From contig NZ_JABFAO010000009.1 in the NCBI RefSeq assembly GCF_017168235.1, forward strand, positions 211,706-275,705: a stretch of 64,000 bases of DNA, in the 5' to 3' direction. This document shows, one piece after another, positions 52,425 through 61,092 of the stretch. This DNA is from Rhodococcus sp. KRD197. GTDB lineage: Bacteria > Actinomycetota > Actinomycetes > Mycobacteriales > Mycobacteriaceae. Positions within the stretch are counted from its first letter, which is position 1. Each line of letters opens with the position of its first letter. The translations under genes and the position numbers were made by a program. The notes below the pieces were generated by a model. That model was given only the letters and a program-made list of their open reading frames with translations. It ran no database searches and had not been told where the DNA came from.

Positions 52425-54286
52425 TCGATGCGCAACTCGTGCAGCGAGCTCGCGGGCGGCTCCGCGCATTCAACGAAGCGGGAATTCTCGCGGCCGCCGA
52501 TGTCCACGTTGCCCTCAGGCTCGGAGTGCTCGGCGGAGACGACTCCGAGGACGTGCTGCTTGCTGCCGCGCTCGCTGTCCGAGCGGTCAGATCTGGATCG
52601 GTGTGCCTCGATCTGCGCCGGCTGCGCGAGGTTACGGTCGACGAGGAATCCGATGTCGACGTCGATGCGCTACCGTGGCCCGAATTGGGTGAGGTTCTCT
52701 CTGCTCTGCGGGCCAGCCCGCTGGTCACCGGTGGAGATCGCGGTCCCCTCAAACCCCTTCGACTGGTCGACACAGACGAGGGCGAGCTGCTGTATCTCGA
52801 CCGATACTATTTGCAGGAGAGGATGATTCGGAACGTCCTCGACAGCCGCGAACTCACGGCCCCGCACGTGGACACCGAACAGGTCACGACGCTGCTGAAC
52901 CAGCTGTTCGTCGATGGCTCGGGCAATCCAGCGGTGGCCCCGGACCGCCAACGCGTGGCCGCGGCATTGGCGGCGACACAGTGGACGGCAGTGATCGCCG
53001 GCGGACCGGGCACGGGAAAGACACACACCGTCGCGCGCATACTGGCACTGTTCGTGCATCAGATGGGACCCTCGATCCGCATCGGACTGGCGGCGCCCAC
53101 CGGCAAAGCAGCTGCGCGGCTACAGGAATCGGTCACCGAGCAATCCGCCGAGCTCGGACTTCCCGACGGCATCACCGCGATGACCGTGCACCGACTGCTC
53201 GGGTGGCAACGCGGCAGCAAGAGTCGGTTTCGGCACAACGCGTCGAACCGGCTTCCGTACGACGTCATCGTCGTCGACGAGACATCGATGGTGTCGTTGA
53301 CCATGATGTGCCGACTGCTCGAGGCTGTTCGCGCGGACACTCGGTTGATACTCGTCGGCGACCCGGATCAGCTGACATCGGTCGACGCCGGGGCGGTTCT
53401 CGCGGATCTCGTGGCCCGACCTGTCCGTGGCACCGCGAACCCTGTCCTCGCCGAACTCATCACCACCGACCTGCACGCGCTGGACGACCCGAACGAAGCC
53501 GCACTGTCCGAGCGCGAACGTTCGCGACTGGCAGGCGGGGTAGTGCGTCTGAGCCGGGGCAGACGGTTCGGGGGCGCTATCGCAGAACTGGCGATCGCGG
53601 TTCGCGACGGGCATGCCGATCGCGTCATGGACCTGCTGCACGGTGATCACCCCGAACTGTCTTTCCATGCACCGTCGGACCTCGACTCCCTTCGCGCCGA
53701 TATCGTCGCGACAGCGCAGCAGGTGACGGCGGCCGCACAAGCGGGACGCGCGGCCGAGGCCCTCGCCGGCCTGGAATCACACCGGTTGCTGTGCGCGCAC
53801 CGGCAGGGCCCGTTCGGGGTACAGGACTGGGCGCGACGGGCCATGGAATGGGTCGCCGAGGCGTCGGGCAGCCCGCTCGATCCGGCCCACTGGTACGCGG
53901 GCCAACCTCTGCTGCTCACTGCCAACGACCACGAAGCTCGGATCTACAACGGTGATACCGGCGTTGTCATCGATACCGGCGACGGCGCTCTCATGGCCGC
54001 GTTCCAGCGCGGCCATGAGCCCTTGCTGGTGCACCCGACCGTGCTGTCGTCGGTACAGACTGTGTACGCCATGACTATCCACCGCAGTCAGGGAAGCCAG
54101 TACGACACGGTATCGGTGATGCTCCCGGCAGAGGCTTCGTCACTGCTCACGCGTGAACTTCTCTATACGGCTATCACGCGTGCTCGACGCCACGTTCGCA
54201 TCATCGGAACGGAGGAGTCGGTACGGGCCGGCGTCGGCCGCCAGGTGCTACGAGCCAGTGGACTTCGCCGGACGATCTTGAGCTGA
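52421..54286 (+). CDS. recD: RecD, exodeoxyribonuclease V alpha subunit
   Basis: The 621-residue superfamily 1B helicase has Walker A GGPGTGKTHT, VIVVDETSMVS, LILVGDPDQLTSVDAGAVLAD and the C-terminal AMTIHRSQGSQYDTVSV with LLYTAITRAR. It is the fast 5'-3' motor of RecBCD. GTG 52421. It overlaps 39 bp with the convergent gene. Confidence 0.96.
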   Translation: MIDAQLVQRARGRLRAFNEAGILAAADVHVALRLGVLGGDDSEDVLLAAALAVRAVRSGSVCLDLRRLREVTVDEESDVDVDALPWPELGEVLSALRASPLVTGGDRGPLKPLRLVDTDEGELLYLDRYYLQERMIRNVLDSRELTAPHVDTEQVTTLLNQLFVDGSGNPAVAPDRQRVAAALAATQWTAVIAGGPGTGKTHTVARILALFVHQMGPSIRIGLAAPTGKAAARLQESVTEQSAELGLPDGITAMTVHRLLGWQRGSKSRFRHNASNRLPYDVIVVDETSMVSLTMMCRLLEAVRADTRLILVGDPDQLTSVDAGAVLADLVARPVRGTANPVLAELITTDLHALDDPNEAALSERERSRLAGGVVRLSRGRRFGGAIAELAIAVRDGHADRVMDLLHGDHPELSFHAPSDLDSLRADIVATAQQVTAAAQAGRAAEALAGLESHRLLCAHRQGPFGVQDWARRAMEWVAEASGSPLDPAHWYAGQPLLLTANDHEARIYNGDTGVVIDTGDGALMAAFQRGHEPLLVHPTVLSSVQTVYAMTIHRSQGSQYDTVSVMLPAEASSLLTRELLYTAITRARRHVRIIGTEESVRAGVGRQVLRASGLRRTILS

Positions 54287-55066
54287 CGACAATCGCGGGG
54301 TGACCGACGCTCGGTGCAGACTGTTCGCGGTGTCCGTCCACGACCGTCCCTGGCGTCTCCAGACGCGAGATGCGGCCTGATCCGCGGACCGTTCCGCTCG
54401 CGCGAAGCAGCTTCTCGCATGCTCATGCGCCGACTCGTACAACTCGTGCAGGTCAGCCTCACCGCACACCGCGCGCACGGTCGTCGAGTCGACGCGGGCC
54501 CCCAACACCTCGCAAAAGGCATGGAGCGAGCGCAGCGGCACCGGTAGCGCTGCGATATCTCGGGAGTCGGTTCGCGGCTCGTCGTCGTACGACAGGGCGG
54601 CCGGCCCGCTCGAGTCCGAGCCCATGTCGACGGCCCATGCACTCAGAAAGGATGGGTGCGGCACGTTCCACACTTCACGGAACGTCGCCACGGCGGTGGT
54701 TGCGAACAGGGCTGCTTCGTCTCGAACGCCGTCGAGCGCAAAGTCCATGACGGTTCCGTCTGCGGTGGGTTTTCCAGGTTCCGACCAGCCCAGGCCGTGC
54801 AGCCTACGGTCGGCAGACTCGATGTCCGGGCTACTCGGGTAGAGGTACGAGGGCAGGGATGCAACGCCGATCAGCTGATCGACGTCCACGGCAACCAAGT
54901 CGACGTATGGACGTTGGCCTCGCTGACCCGGCGTTGCCTGCGCGGACGTGATCGTGACGTACGATCCCGCCGGCATCGAGGCGACGTAGCTCGCGAGGTT
55001 CCCCTCGAAACGAGACCACGCGCGCGCGAGGACTACATCGAAGCCGCCTTGCCGTCCTGCACTCAC
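54248..55066 (-). CDS. TY-Chap-like (YbjN/CesT-type) protein, copy A
   Basis: The 272-residue protein has AWSRFEGNLASYVASMPAGS and YVDLVAVDVDQLIGVASLPSYL at the N terminus, then FREVWNVPHPSFLSAW, a motif shared with the protein at 61093 (RGIWDVPHPSFLTCG). These match the actinobacterial YbjN/CesT-type putative chaperones. GTG 55066 after AAGGAG. The C terminus overlaps recD by 39 bp. The exact function is unknown. Confidence 0.72.
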   Translation of the reverse strand: MSAGRQGGFDVVLARAWSRFEGNLASYVASMPAGSYVTITSAQATPGQRGQRPYVDLVAVDVDQLIGVASLPSYLYPSSPDIESADRRLHGLGWSEPGKPTADGTVMDFALDGVRDEAALFATTAVATFREVWNVPHPSFLSAWAVDMGSDSSGPAALSYDDEPRTDSRDIAALPVPLRSLHAFCEVLGARVDSTTVRAVCGEADLHELYESAHEHARSCFARAERSADQAASRVWRRQGRSWTDTANSLHRASVTPRLSSAQDRPAKSTGS

Positions 55067-55213
55067 ACGCGCTCCTTCGTCGATCACGACCGTGTACTCG
55101 GAAGTTCTGCAGATCGAAAGATAGCGGGTGGGTCCGACAAAGTTGGTGAGGCACACGCGCCACGTCGCCGAGATTGCGAGGCCACCAAGCGCTGACCAGC
55201 TCCTATCGTCGGA

Positions 55214-56485
55214 TCAGTAGACGTCGCGCAGATAGCGCTTGGAGCTCTTGAGCTCGGCTACGTAATCCTCGGCTTGTCCGTCGGTCAGTCCGCCATGCTC
55301 GACGACGATCTCGCGCAGAGCTGAGTCGACATCCTTCCCCATGTCCATACCACCGCAGACATAGAAATGAGCACCCTCCTCGAGCCAGCTGTAGAGCTCC
55401 TTGCCGTTTTCTCGCATTCGGTGTTGGACGTAGATCTTCTCGGACTGATCACGGGAAAATGCAAGGTCGAGGCGGGTGAGTATCCCCGCATGCGAAAAGG
55501 ACCGCAGTTCGTCCTCGTAGATGAAGTCGCTGCCGCGATGCTGGTCGCCGAAGAACAACCAGTTGCGCCCCGAAGCTCCACGTGCGCGGCGATCGTGCAG
55601 GAACGCGCGGAAGGGAGCGACTCCGGTTCCAGGCCCGACCATGATGACCGGCGCGGCATCGTCCGTCGGGAGTCGGAAAGACTTGTTCGCTGTCAGGAAC
55701 ACCCCTGCCGTCTCGCCCTCGGTCAACCGATCGGCGAGAAAAGTGGAACACACTCCGCCGCGATCTCGCTCCGCCGAGCGATACCGAACACTGGCGACCG
55801 TCAGATCAACCGTGCCCTGATGGGTGAGAGGCGACGAGGAGATCGAGTAGACGCGGTGCTGTAGCGGACGTAGCAGTCCCAGTAGCTCGACGGGATCCAA
55901 CGCAAGCGAGCCGTCGATAGCCAACACGTCGAGAACATCTTTACCCCAAGCCCAGGCGTGGAGCGTCGCACGGTCGTCGGCCTCGAGGACGCTTCTGAGC
56001 TCGGCATCGCCGGTCCGAGCAGCGACGGCCTCGATGAGGTCCACCGAAGGTACCCCGATTTCGTACGAATGCGTCAACAACTCGTCGAGGCGGTTCTGCG
56101 AGTTCTTGACGGTGATCGTGGTGTCCGGCCCGACGCCCAACCTGCCGATCAGCGCGTCGACCAACTCTGGGTTATTGACCGGTTTGACGCCCAGCCCGTC
56201 GCCCGCCTGGTATTCGATACCGCTGTCGCCGAGCGACAAGGAATAGTGCCTGACCTCCTTGTCGGATTCCGGACCGGACAGCAGATTGTTGGCCAGCACG
56301 ATTGCGCGATAGGGGTTCTTTCGGTTCCACGGTGACCGGGTGGACGCTGCCTTGACGGGCTTGACCGGCACGTCAGAGGCGGAATCGGCGCCATCGGCCG
56401 TTCGAGTTGTCTCCTGCGCCTGCTCTCGCGTAATGATGTCGCATCCCGCCTTGCCTACGTCGAAGATGGTTTCCGCCGATGCCAT
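55214..56485 (-). CDS. CysJ-type flavoprotein reductase without FMN domain
   Basis: The 423-residue protein has the FAD/NADPH module of diflavin reductases: RVYSISSS (FAD), VMVGPGTGVAPFRAF (NADPH), YVCGGMDMGKDVDSAL, and a final aromatic Tyr. The flavodoxin-like domain found in CysJ is absent, so it needs a separate electron acceptor. The first 60 residues carry Cys and a polar linker. It may donate to sulfite reductase or a ferredoxin. Confidence 0.88.
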   Translation of the reverse strand: MASAETIFDVGKAGCDIITREQAQETTRTADGADSASDVPVKPVKAASTRSPWNRKNPYRAIVLANNLLSGPESDKEVRHYSLSLGDSGIEYQAGDGLGVKPVNNPELVDALIGRLGVGPDTTITVKNSQNRLDELLTHSYEIGVPSVDLIEAVAARTGDAELRSVLEADDRATLHAWAWGKDVLDVLAIDGSLALDPVELLGLLRPLQHRVYSISSSPLTHQGTVDLTVASVRYRSAERDRGGVCSTFLADRLTEGETAGVFLTANKSFRLPTDDAAPVIMVGPGTGVAPFRAFLHDRRARGASGRNWLFFGDQHRGSDFIYEDELRSFSHAGILTRLDLAFSRDQSEKIYVQHRMRENGKELYSWLEEGAHFYVCGGMDMGKDVDSALREIVVEHGGLTDGQAEDYVAELKSSKRYLRDVY

Positions 56486-56715
56486 GACCGCGAAGTATAA
56501 GCGCTCCGCCTGGCTGCCCTGGTTCACATCGACGCACTGGTATTGCGCGCTGACGATCTTCGGTAGTGGTCACAGAAAAAACACTCAGTCGCGCAGAAGT
56601 TGTACAAACCTCGAGCGGGCGGGTAGTAGATCCAGTGAATACAACGTGTGTTCGACGTACATTTGGCCCCCGGTTGTTTATCGTTCGATCTGTTCACCGG
56701 TTGGGGGAGCGGGCT

Positions 56716-56943
56716 GTGGAAGCGATTCAAATCGTGGTGATCGCACTGGTGGCGGTGGCATCGTGCGCCATTGTCGCCGGGTTCGTTGCCATGCTCGTCA
56801 GCAGCGAACGACGAGATCTCGGCCGAGATGACGAGTACGGAATAGCTCCGGGCTGGTACCCCGACGCGCAGGACAAGACACTGCTGCGCTACTTCGACGG
56901 ACGTATTCCGACGCGGGAGACAGCTCGACGCGAACTGACGTGA
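56716..56943 (+). CDS. Small membrane protein with DUF2510 motif
   Basis: 75 residues with one N-terminal helix (IQIVVIALVAVASCAIVAGF), then GWYPDAQDKTLLRYFDGR, the DUF2510 signature (GWYPDP...LRYFDG). DUF2510 is a short extracytoplasmic or cytoplasmic module of actinobacterial membrane proteins. GGGGGAG lies before GTG 56716. Confidence 0.78.
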   Translation: MEAIQIVVIALVAVASCAIVAGFVAMLVSSERRDLGRDDEYGIAPGWYPDAQDKTLLRYFDGRIPTRETARRELT

Positions 56944-56961
56944 TCAGGTTGGGACAGGCGG

Positions 56962-57936
56962 TCAACGACGTTGTCGTCGAGATCGCTTCGATGGGGGCTG
57001 TGAGGACAGGTGGTAGTACAGGGCGCTGTCGGTGTCCTCGACCACCACCTGCACGACATCCCCGACCTCGAGGTAATCGTCGACCGCGATGCGGTCCTTC
57101 GCGCCGATCACAGCTTTGACCGAGCGCGCCGGAATCAAGCCACGTCGTCCGTCCGGACCGACGGCCAGCGCGTACCGTGGCCCGGTTCGCGTGACTCTGG
57201 CCGAAATGATCTCCGAATCCCGCGGGACCGGGCTCGGATCGGCGGCGACATTGTTCGATACCGCGGTCTGCGAGTCCAGTTGCGCCGCGAGATCGTCCGC
57301 CATCGCATCGACCTGCAGGAGCAGCTCCGCCATCTGCCGGGCGTACTCGTCGTGCGCCTTCGTCGGCTTCAGCGCCTCACCTGGCTTGTACATGTCCTCG
57401 TGGGTCAGCTCACCCCACGCATCCTGCAACCTGGTCTTGACCTGAACCTCGACCTTGACGTCGAGATCGCCCTGATGCGTCGCGACCCGAACCAGCAGTA
57501 CGGCGTGATACGCCCGATAGCCGCTGGGCTTGGGGTACGCAACGTAATCCATCGGATCCTTGGCGAACCTGACCGAGCATTCCGGATCGCGGCAGGCCCG
57601 CTCCAGCGCATCGACGAATGCGTGCTGGTCGCGCGGGCTCTTGCACAGCACCTTGATGCCGATGAGGTCGCCGAGTGCGTCGACGACATCGTCGATGGTC
57701 TTCGGCTCCGGGATGCGGCCCTCGGACACCTTGCGCTTGATCTTGTCCGCAGCGCGTACGGGGTCCTTGAGGCGCGCTGTCTGCGCGGTGAGACGGTCGC
57801 GGTCGACGTTGTCGAGGATCTCGTCCGCGATGGTTTCGAGAAAATTCTGGGCAGTTACCAACGCGGCCAGCCACGCACGTCTGCGTTGTGCGTAGGCCTC
57901 GTCGACGAGATCGTCGATGCTGGTCGCCGATGTCAC
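56962..57936 (-). CDS. RelA/SpoT synthetase-domain protein
   Basis: About 324 residues. The synthetase domain covers residues about 60-205: ADKIKRKVSEG (nucleotide loop), DLIGIKVLCKS, SGYRAYHAVLLVRV, and VEVQVKTRLQDAWGELTHED with the conserved E-x-Q and E..H. There is no HD hydrolase. The Arg of DxxGxR is Lys here. The C-terminal about 70 residues (ISARVTRTGPRYALAVGPDG) resemble an S1-like RNA-binding module. It may make (p)ppGpp or a related nucleotide. GTG 57936 after GGAGG. Confidence 0.87.
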   Translation of the reverse strand: MTSATSIDDLVDEAYAQRRRAWLAALVTAQNFLETIADEILDNVDRDRLTAQTARLKDPVRAADKIKRKVSEGRIPEPKTIDDVVDALGDLIGIKVLCKSPRDQHAFVDALERACRDPECSVRFAKDPMDYVAYPKPSGYRAYHAVLLVRVATHQGDLDVKVEVQVKTRLQDAWGELTHEDMYKPGEALKPTKAHDEYARQMAELLLQVDAMADDLAAQLDSQTAVSNNVAADPSPVPRDSEIISARVTRTGPRYALAVGPDGRRGLIPARSVKAVIGAKDRIAVDDYLEVGDVVQVVVEDTDSALYYHLSSQPPSKRSRRQRR

Positions 57937-58074
57937 CGGTCGTGCCTCCGATCGAAAACTCCGCCTGGTTCTTTGCCACCGAAGGCTAGCGCAGCGGCAT
58001 CGACAGAGGTGTGGCACGTTTGCCTCGCTCAACCACCGCGCACCTGTCGGTGTCCGGGATTATCGTGTGCAATC

Positions 58075-59049
58075 ATGACGGCCACGGTTGCAGACGGCGA
58101 CGCATTCGTTTCGCAGTTCGACGCGTATCGGCGGGAGCTTCTCGCTCACTGTTATCGCATGACGGGGGCCATCCACGACGCGGAGGATCTCGTTCAAGAG
58201 ACGTACATTCGTGCGTGGCGCGGCTACGGCAAGTTCGAGGGCCGCTCGTCGATGCGGACTTGGTTGTACCGCATCGCTACCAACACATGCCTGACCGCGC
58301 TGGAGAACAAGGCCAAGCGGCCGCTGCCCACCGGACTCGGTGCGCCGAGTTCGGATCCCTCCGACGAACTCGTCGAACGGCAGGAGATCCCGTGGCTAGA
58401 ACCTATTGCCGATTCCGAGCTGGCCGACTCCGCTGACCCGGCCGCCATCGTCGTCAGTCGTGAATCGATTCGACTGGCGTTCGTCGCCGCACTGCAGCAC
58501 CTCTCCTCCCGGCAGCGGGCCGCGCTCCTGATGCGTGAAGTGTTGCAGTGGAAGGCCTCCGAAGTGGCCGAAGCGCTGGCCACGACCACCACCGCTGTCA
58601 ACAGTCTTCTCCAGAGGGCGCGAGCGCAACTGGATGAGGTCATGCCGTCGGAAGCTGACGTTGTCGAACCGATGGCTGCCGAAACGAAGGAGCTCTTGCG
58701 TAACTACGTCGACTGCTTCGAGCGCTACGACATCGATCAGTTGGTGCAGCTGTTCACGCAGGACGCGATTTGGGAAATGCCTCCGTTCGAGGGTTGGTAC
58801 CGGGGCGGCGAGAACATCGGAATGCTCATTCGGGGCAATTGCCCGGCCAGCCAGGCCGACGACATGCGCATGGTGGCAACTTCGGCGAACGGTCAGCCTG
58901 CATTCGGTTTGTACATGCGAAACGACGCTGGAGTGCACGTGGCATTCCAACTGCACGTAGTGAATGCCACCACGCGGGGTGTATCGCATGTGGCGTGCTT
59001 CTTCGACCTTCGTCTGTTCGAGCGGTTCGGATTGCCGGAACGGCTCTAG
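58075..59049 (+). CDS. ECF sigma factor with C-terminal SnoaL-like domain
   Basis: The 324-residue protein has sigma region 2 (LLAHCYRMTGAIHDAEDLVQ, ETYIRAWRGYGKFEGRSSM), region 4 (LQHLSSRQRAALLMREVLQW and the HTH) and a SnoaL-like tail (LLRNYVDCFERYDIDQLVQL, IWEMPPFEGWYRG). The tail controls activity in SigG/SigJ-type factors. No anti-sigma gene is adjacent. It is divergent from the RelA-like gene. Confidence 0.9.
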   Translation: MTATVADGDAFVSQFDAYRRELLAHCYRMTGAIHDAEDLVQETYIRAWRGYGKFEGRSSMRTWLYRIATNTCLTALENKAKRPLPTGLGAPSSDPSDELVERQEIPWLEPIADSELADSADPAAIVVSRESIRLAFVAALQHLSSRQRAALLMREVLQWKASEVAEALATTTTAVNSLLQRARAQLDEVMPSEADVVEPMAAETKELLRNYVDCFERYDIDQLVQLFTQDAIWEMPPFEGWYRGGENIGMLIRGNCPASQADDMRMVATSANGQPAFGLYMRNDAGVHVAFQLHVVNATTRGVSHVACFFDLRLFERFGLPERL

Positions 59050-59180
59050 CGCGCATTCGTAATATCGCGGGTTCTCCTGTGGCGGATCGGCGGGTGCTGG
59101 TGTGACCTGTCGATGGTCTCGGCTAGTTAGACACCGCTGCGTCGGAGAATTCATCGCCGAGCGTCGCCCGCTGAGACGAC

Positions 59181-59218
59181 AAGACCCCGAAGTCGACTCA
59201 GGTCGCTTTCGGGGTCTT
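59181..59218 (+). terminator. Strong hairpin between sigma factor and small gene
   Basis: AAGACCCCGAA (59181-59191) pairs perfectly with TTCGGGGTCTT (59208-59218), 11 bp with a 16-nt loop. It lies between two convergent genes and suits a bidirectional intrinsic terminator. Confidence 0.8.
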
Positions 59219-59249
59219 GCGGCAAATCCAAGGAGGGGGTGTGACTTTC

Positions 59250-59516
59250 CTAGCGGGTTGCCGATGCGATTCGTGCAAGCATGCGAGAGATGACGGAGCC
59301 GTCGGATCCGAGGCTGTCGAACGTGGCCGGCGTCGTCTTCTCACCGGTGTCACCTGTGGCGGCAGCCAGCGTGCGTGCAAGTTCGCTTCGACGCTCGATA
59401 GCGCCGAGAATGTCGGAGTCCAGAGCAACGATCTGCTCGTGAAGCTGGTCGAGCTGTACATCCTGCGTGTCTGCTTCGTCGGCGCTGATGGCGAGCGAAT
59501 CGATCTGCAAAGTCAC
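59250..59516 (-). CDS. Chorismate-mutase-type-II-like small protein
   Basis: 88 residues. LDQLHEQIVALDSDILGAIE followed by RRSELARTLAAATG matches the first helix of AroQ-type chorismate mutase, and the short C terminus (ISRMLARIASATR) parallels the mycobacterial secreted or intracellular enzymes. Several AroQ active-site residues are not evident, so a role in prephenate formation is not assured. GTG 59516 follows AAGGAG. A TTGACA lies upstream at 59590-59595. Confidence 0.68.
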   Translation of the reverse strand: MTLQIDSLAISADEADTQDVQLDQLHEQIVALDSDILGAIERRSELARTLAAATGDTGEKTTPATFDSLGSDGSVISRMLARIASATR

Positions 59517-59568
59517 GTCATCTCCTTTTGTTCGCGTCCTGAGGAGTGAGTCGTTTCGCTTCTCAGAA

Positions 59569-59595
59569 CTGTTACACGGTCGCTCTGTGTGTCAA
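59569..59595 (-). promoter_or_regulatory. Candidate sigma-A-like promoter for the chorismate-mutase-like gene
   Basis: TTGACA (59590-59595, minus strand) and TAACAG (59569-59574) are spaced 15 bp. The -35 is consensus; the -10 and short spacing are weak. The remaining 59596-59923 stretch holds no gene that I can support. Confidence 0.4.
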
Positions 59596-59923
59596 CGCTG
59601 TGTCGTGGCTACTACCAACATGCCCACTCCGAGGGCCTGGGCCAACCACATCTAGGTGTGATGCTGCCAACAATCGTGATCGAACCGTTGCGTGCTCGAA
59701 ACCTGCAATTGACCGGTTTCGGCGATCATCGCACCTCATCCCACACTTGTACTTCGGAGCCGAGGCGATTGCGTACTGCTCGAGCAGCGAAAGATTGTCA
59801 GGTGCACGTCCGGGGTAGTCCATGCGTGTTGCCCAGGTCGGGGGTTACCCTCGCTCGAGGTCCTGCCACAGGCTCGGCGTGATTCTGGAACAGTGGACGG
59901 TGAGATACGGCCGAGGAGCTGGC

Positions 59924-61024
59924 ATGCCTGATCAGATCGAAATCGGTAGTGAACGCGAGCGCGTCGAAGGGCGTGTGCGTCGGTGGTGCGATCGCGCTCG
60001 TCTGGATGGGCGACGGCCACTGCTGTCCGACGCCGCCGCGATCGCCATCGCGGCAGGCAGGATCGACGAAACCACGCACACGGTGCTGGCGGCGAGGCGT
60101 CGCGTGGGCAAGTCGATGCCGTCGATCGGTGGGTACAGCACCGTTCGTGTCTTGACTGACGAACGGCAGCGGTGGTTGACCAAGGACACGAGAAACAAGC
60201 CTGGCTCGGCCCTCGTCTACAAACTGAGAGCTGCGGAACTGGGCAAGCGTCTCGACCATTTGCGCACGGCGTTCGTGGTCTCGCCCAAGCACTATGCGAA
60301 CGGCGTTCGCGCGGTGCGCCGCGAACGGCGGGAGGGGCTGCACTTGGATCTCGATCAGCGCGACGCACTCTTCGACGCACTTGCTCATACTCCGGTGCCG
60401 AGGCAACATACAGCGAACATCGTCGAGCGCGCAGGACTGTCGATTCTCGACACCGCCGCCGACCGCGTCGCCGAAGCCTCGAGAAGCACGCGATTCGAAG
60501 AATTAGGAAATCGTGCGTCGACCCTGATGTTGGATCTCGCCGATCAAAGGGACGACGCGTTCGGTGACCGCTACGAGACGATCCTTTTCGTTGCCGGCTC
60601 GTCGGTCGATCGGGTTCACGCATCGCCTGCGTGGCGGTCCGAGCATTTCCTGGTGCAGCGGACCCAACTCGATCTCACCGACGAACTGACCCAGGTTGCC
60701 GTCGATGTGAATTCACTGCGCGCTATCGACTACGAACTAGATGGGGTTGCCGCGATGATGTTCGACGCTGCCACCCGTGCACAGGTGGCAAGTCGACGTG
60801 CTGCATTGGATTCGGTATGGACGCAGCTGATCGACCGCGTTGCAGCGCTCGTGCGTGTGGACGAACTCGTCCATCGTGCGGAGGGAGAGCTCCGCACGAT
60901 GGACGTCATACACAAGGCCCACAGCCTCGACGACAGGATCGACGCACTTGTAGCGCGGGCAGGCAATCGTGAAATATCCGCCGACAACACCAATTTCGTC
61001 GGTGACCAGCTGCGACATCAGTAG
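59924..61024 (+). CDS. Hypothetical helical protein, convergent with TY-Chap copy B
   Basis: 366 residues, rich in charged helices (for example RVEGRVRRWCDRARLDGRRP, VNSLRAIDYELDGVAAMMFD) that could form coiled coils; no membrane helix or signal. GAGGAG lies 6 bp before ATG 59924. I do not recognise the family. Its 3' end lies 68 bp from the convergent TY-Chap-like gene. Confidence 0.75.
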   Translation: MPDQIEIGSERERVEGRVRRWCDRARLDGRRPLLSDAAAIAIAAGRIDETTHTVLAARRRVGKSMPSIGGYSTVRVLTDERQRWLTKDTRNKPGSALVYKLRAAELGKRLDHLRTAFVVSPKHYANGVRAVRRERREGLHLDLDQRDALFDALAHTPVPRQHTANIVERAGLSILDTAADRVAEASRSTRFEELGNRASTLMLDLADQRDDAFGDRYETILFVAGSSVDRVHASPAWRSEHFLVQRTQLDLTDELTQVAVDVNSLRAIDYELDGVAAMMFDAATRAQVASRRAALDSVWTQLIDRVAALVRVDELVHRAEGELRTMDVIHKAHSLDDRIDALVARAGNREISADNTNFVGDQLRHQ

Positions 61025-61092
61025 CGATCGCAGCAGAAGGCGCCTTGGCCGCACTCGACCGGCAAGGTGCTCCCGTGGACTTCAGTGGCGCT

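Noticed and set aside
57010..58074. Plus-strand extension upstream of the sigma factor
   Set aside because: It is antisense to the RelA-like gene; the sigma factor starts at ATG 58075.
59572..59882. Several 80-100 codon frames in the 59.5-59.9 kb gap
   Set aside because: They lack ribosome sites and family-like sequence and overlap one another; no gene supported.
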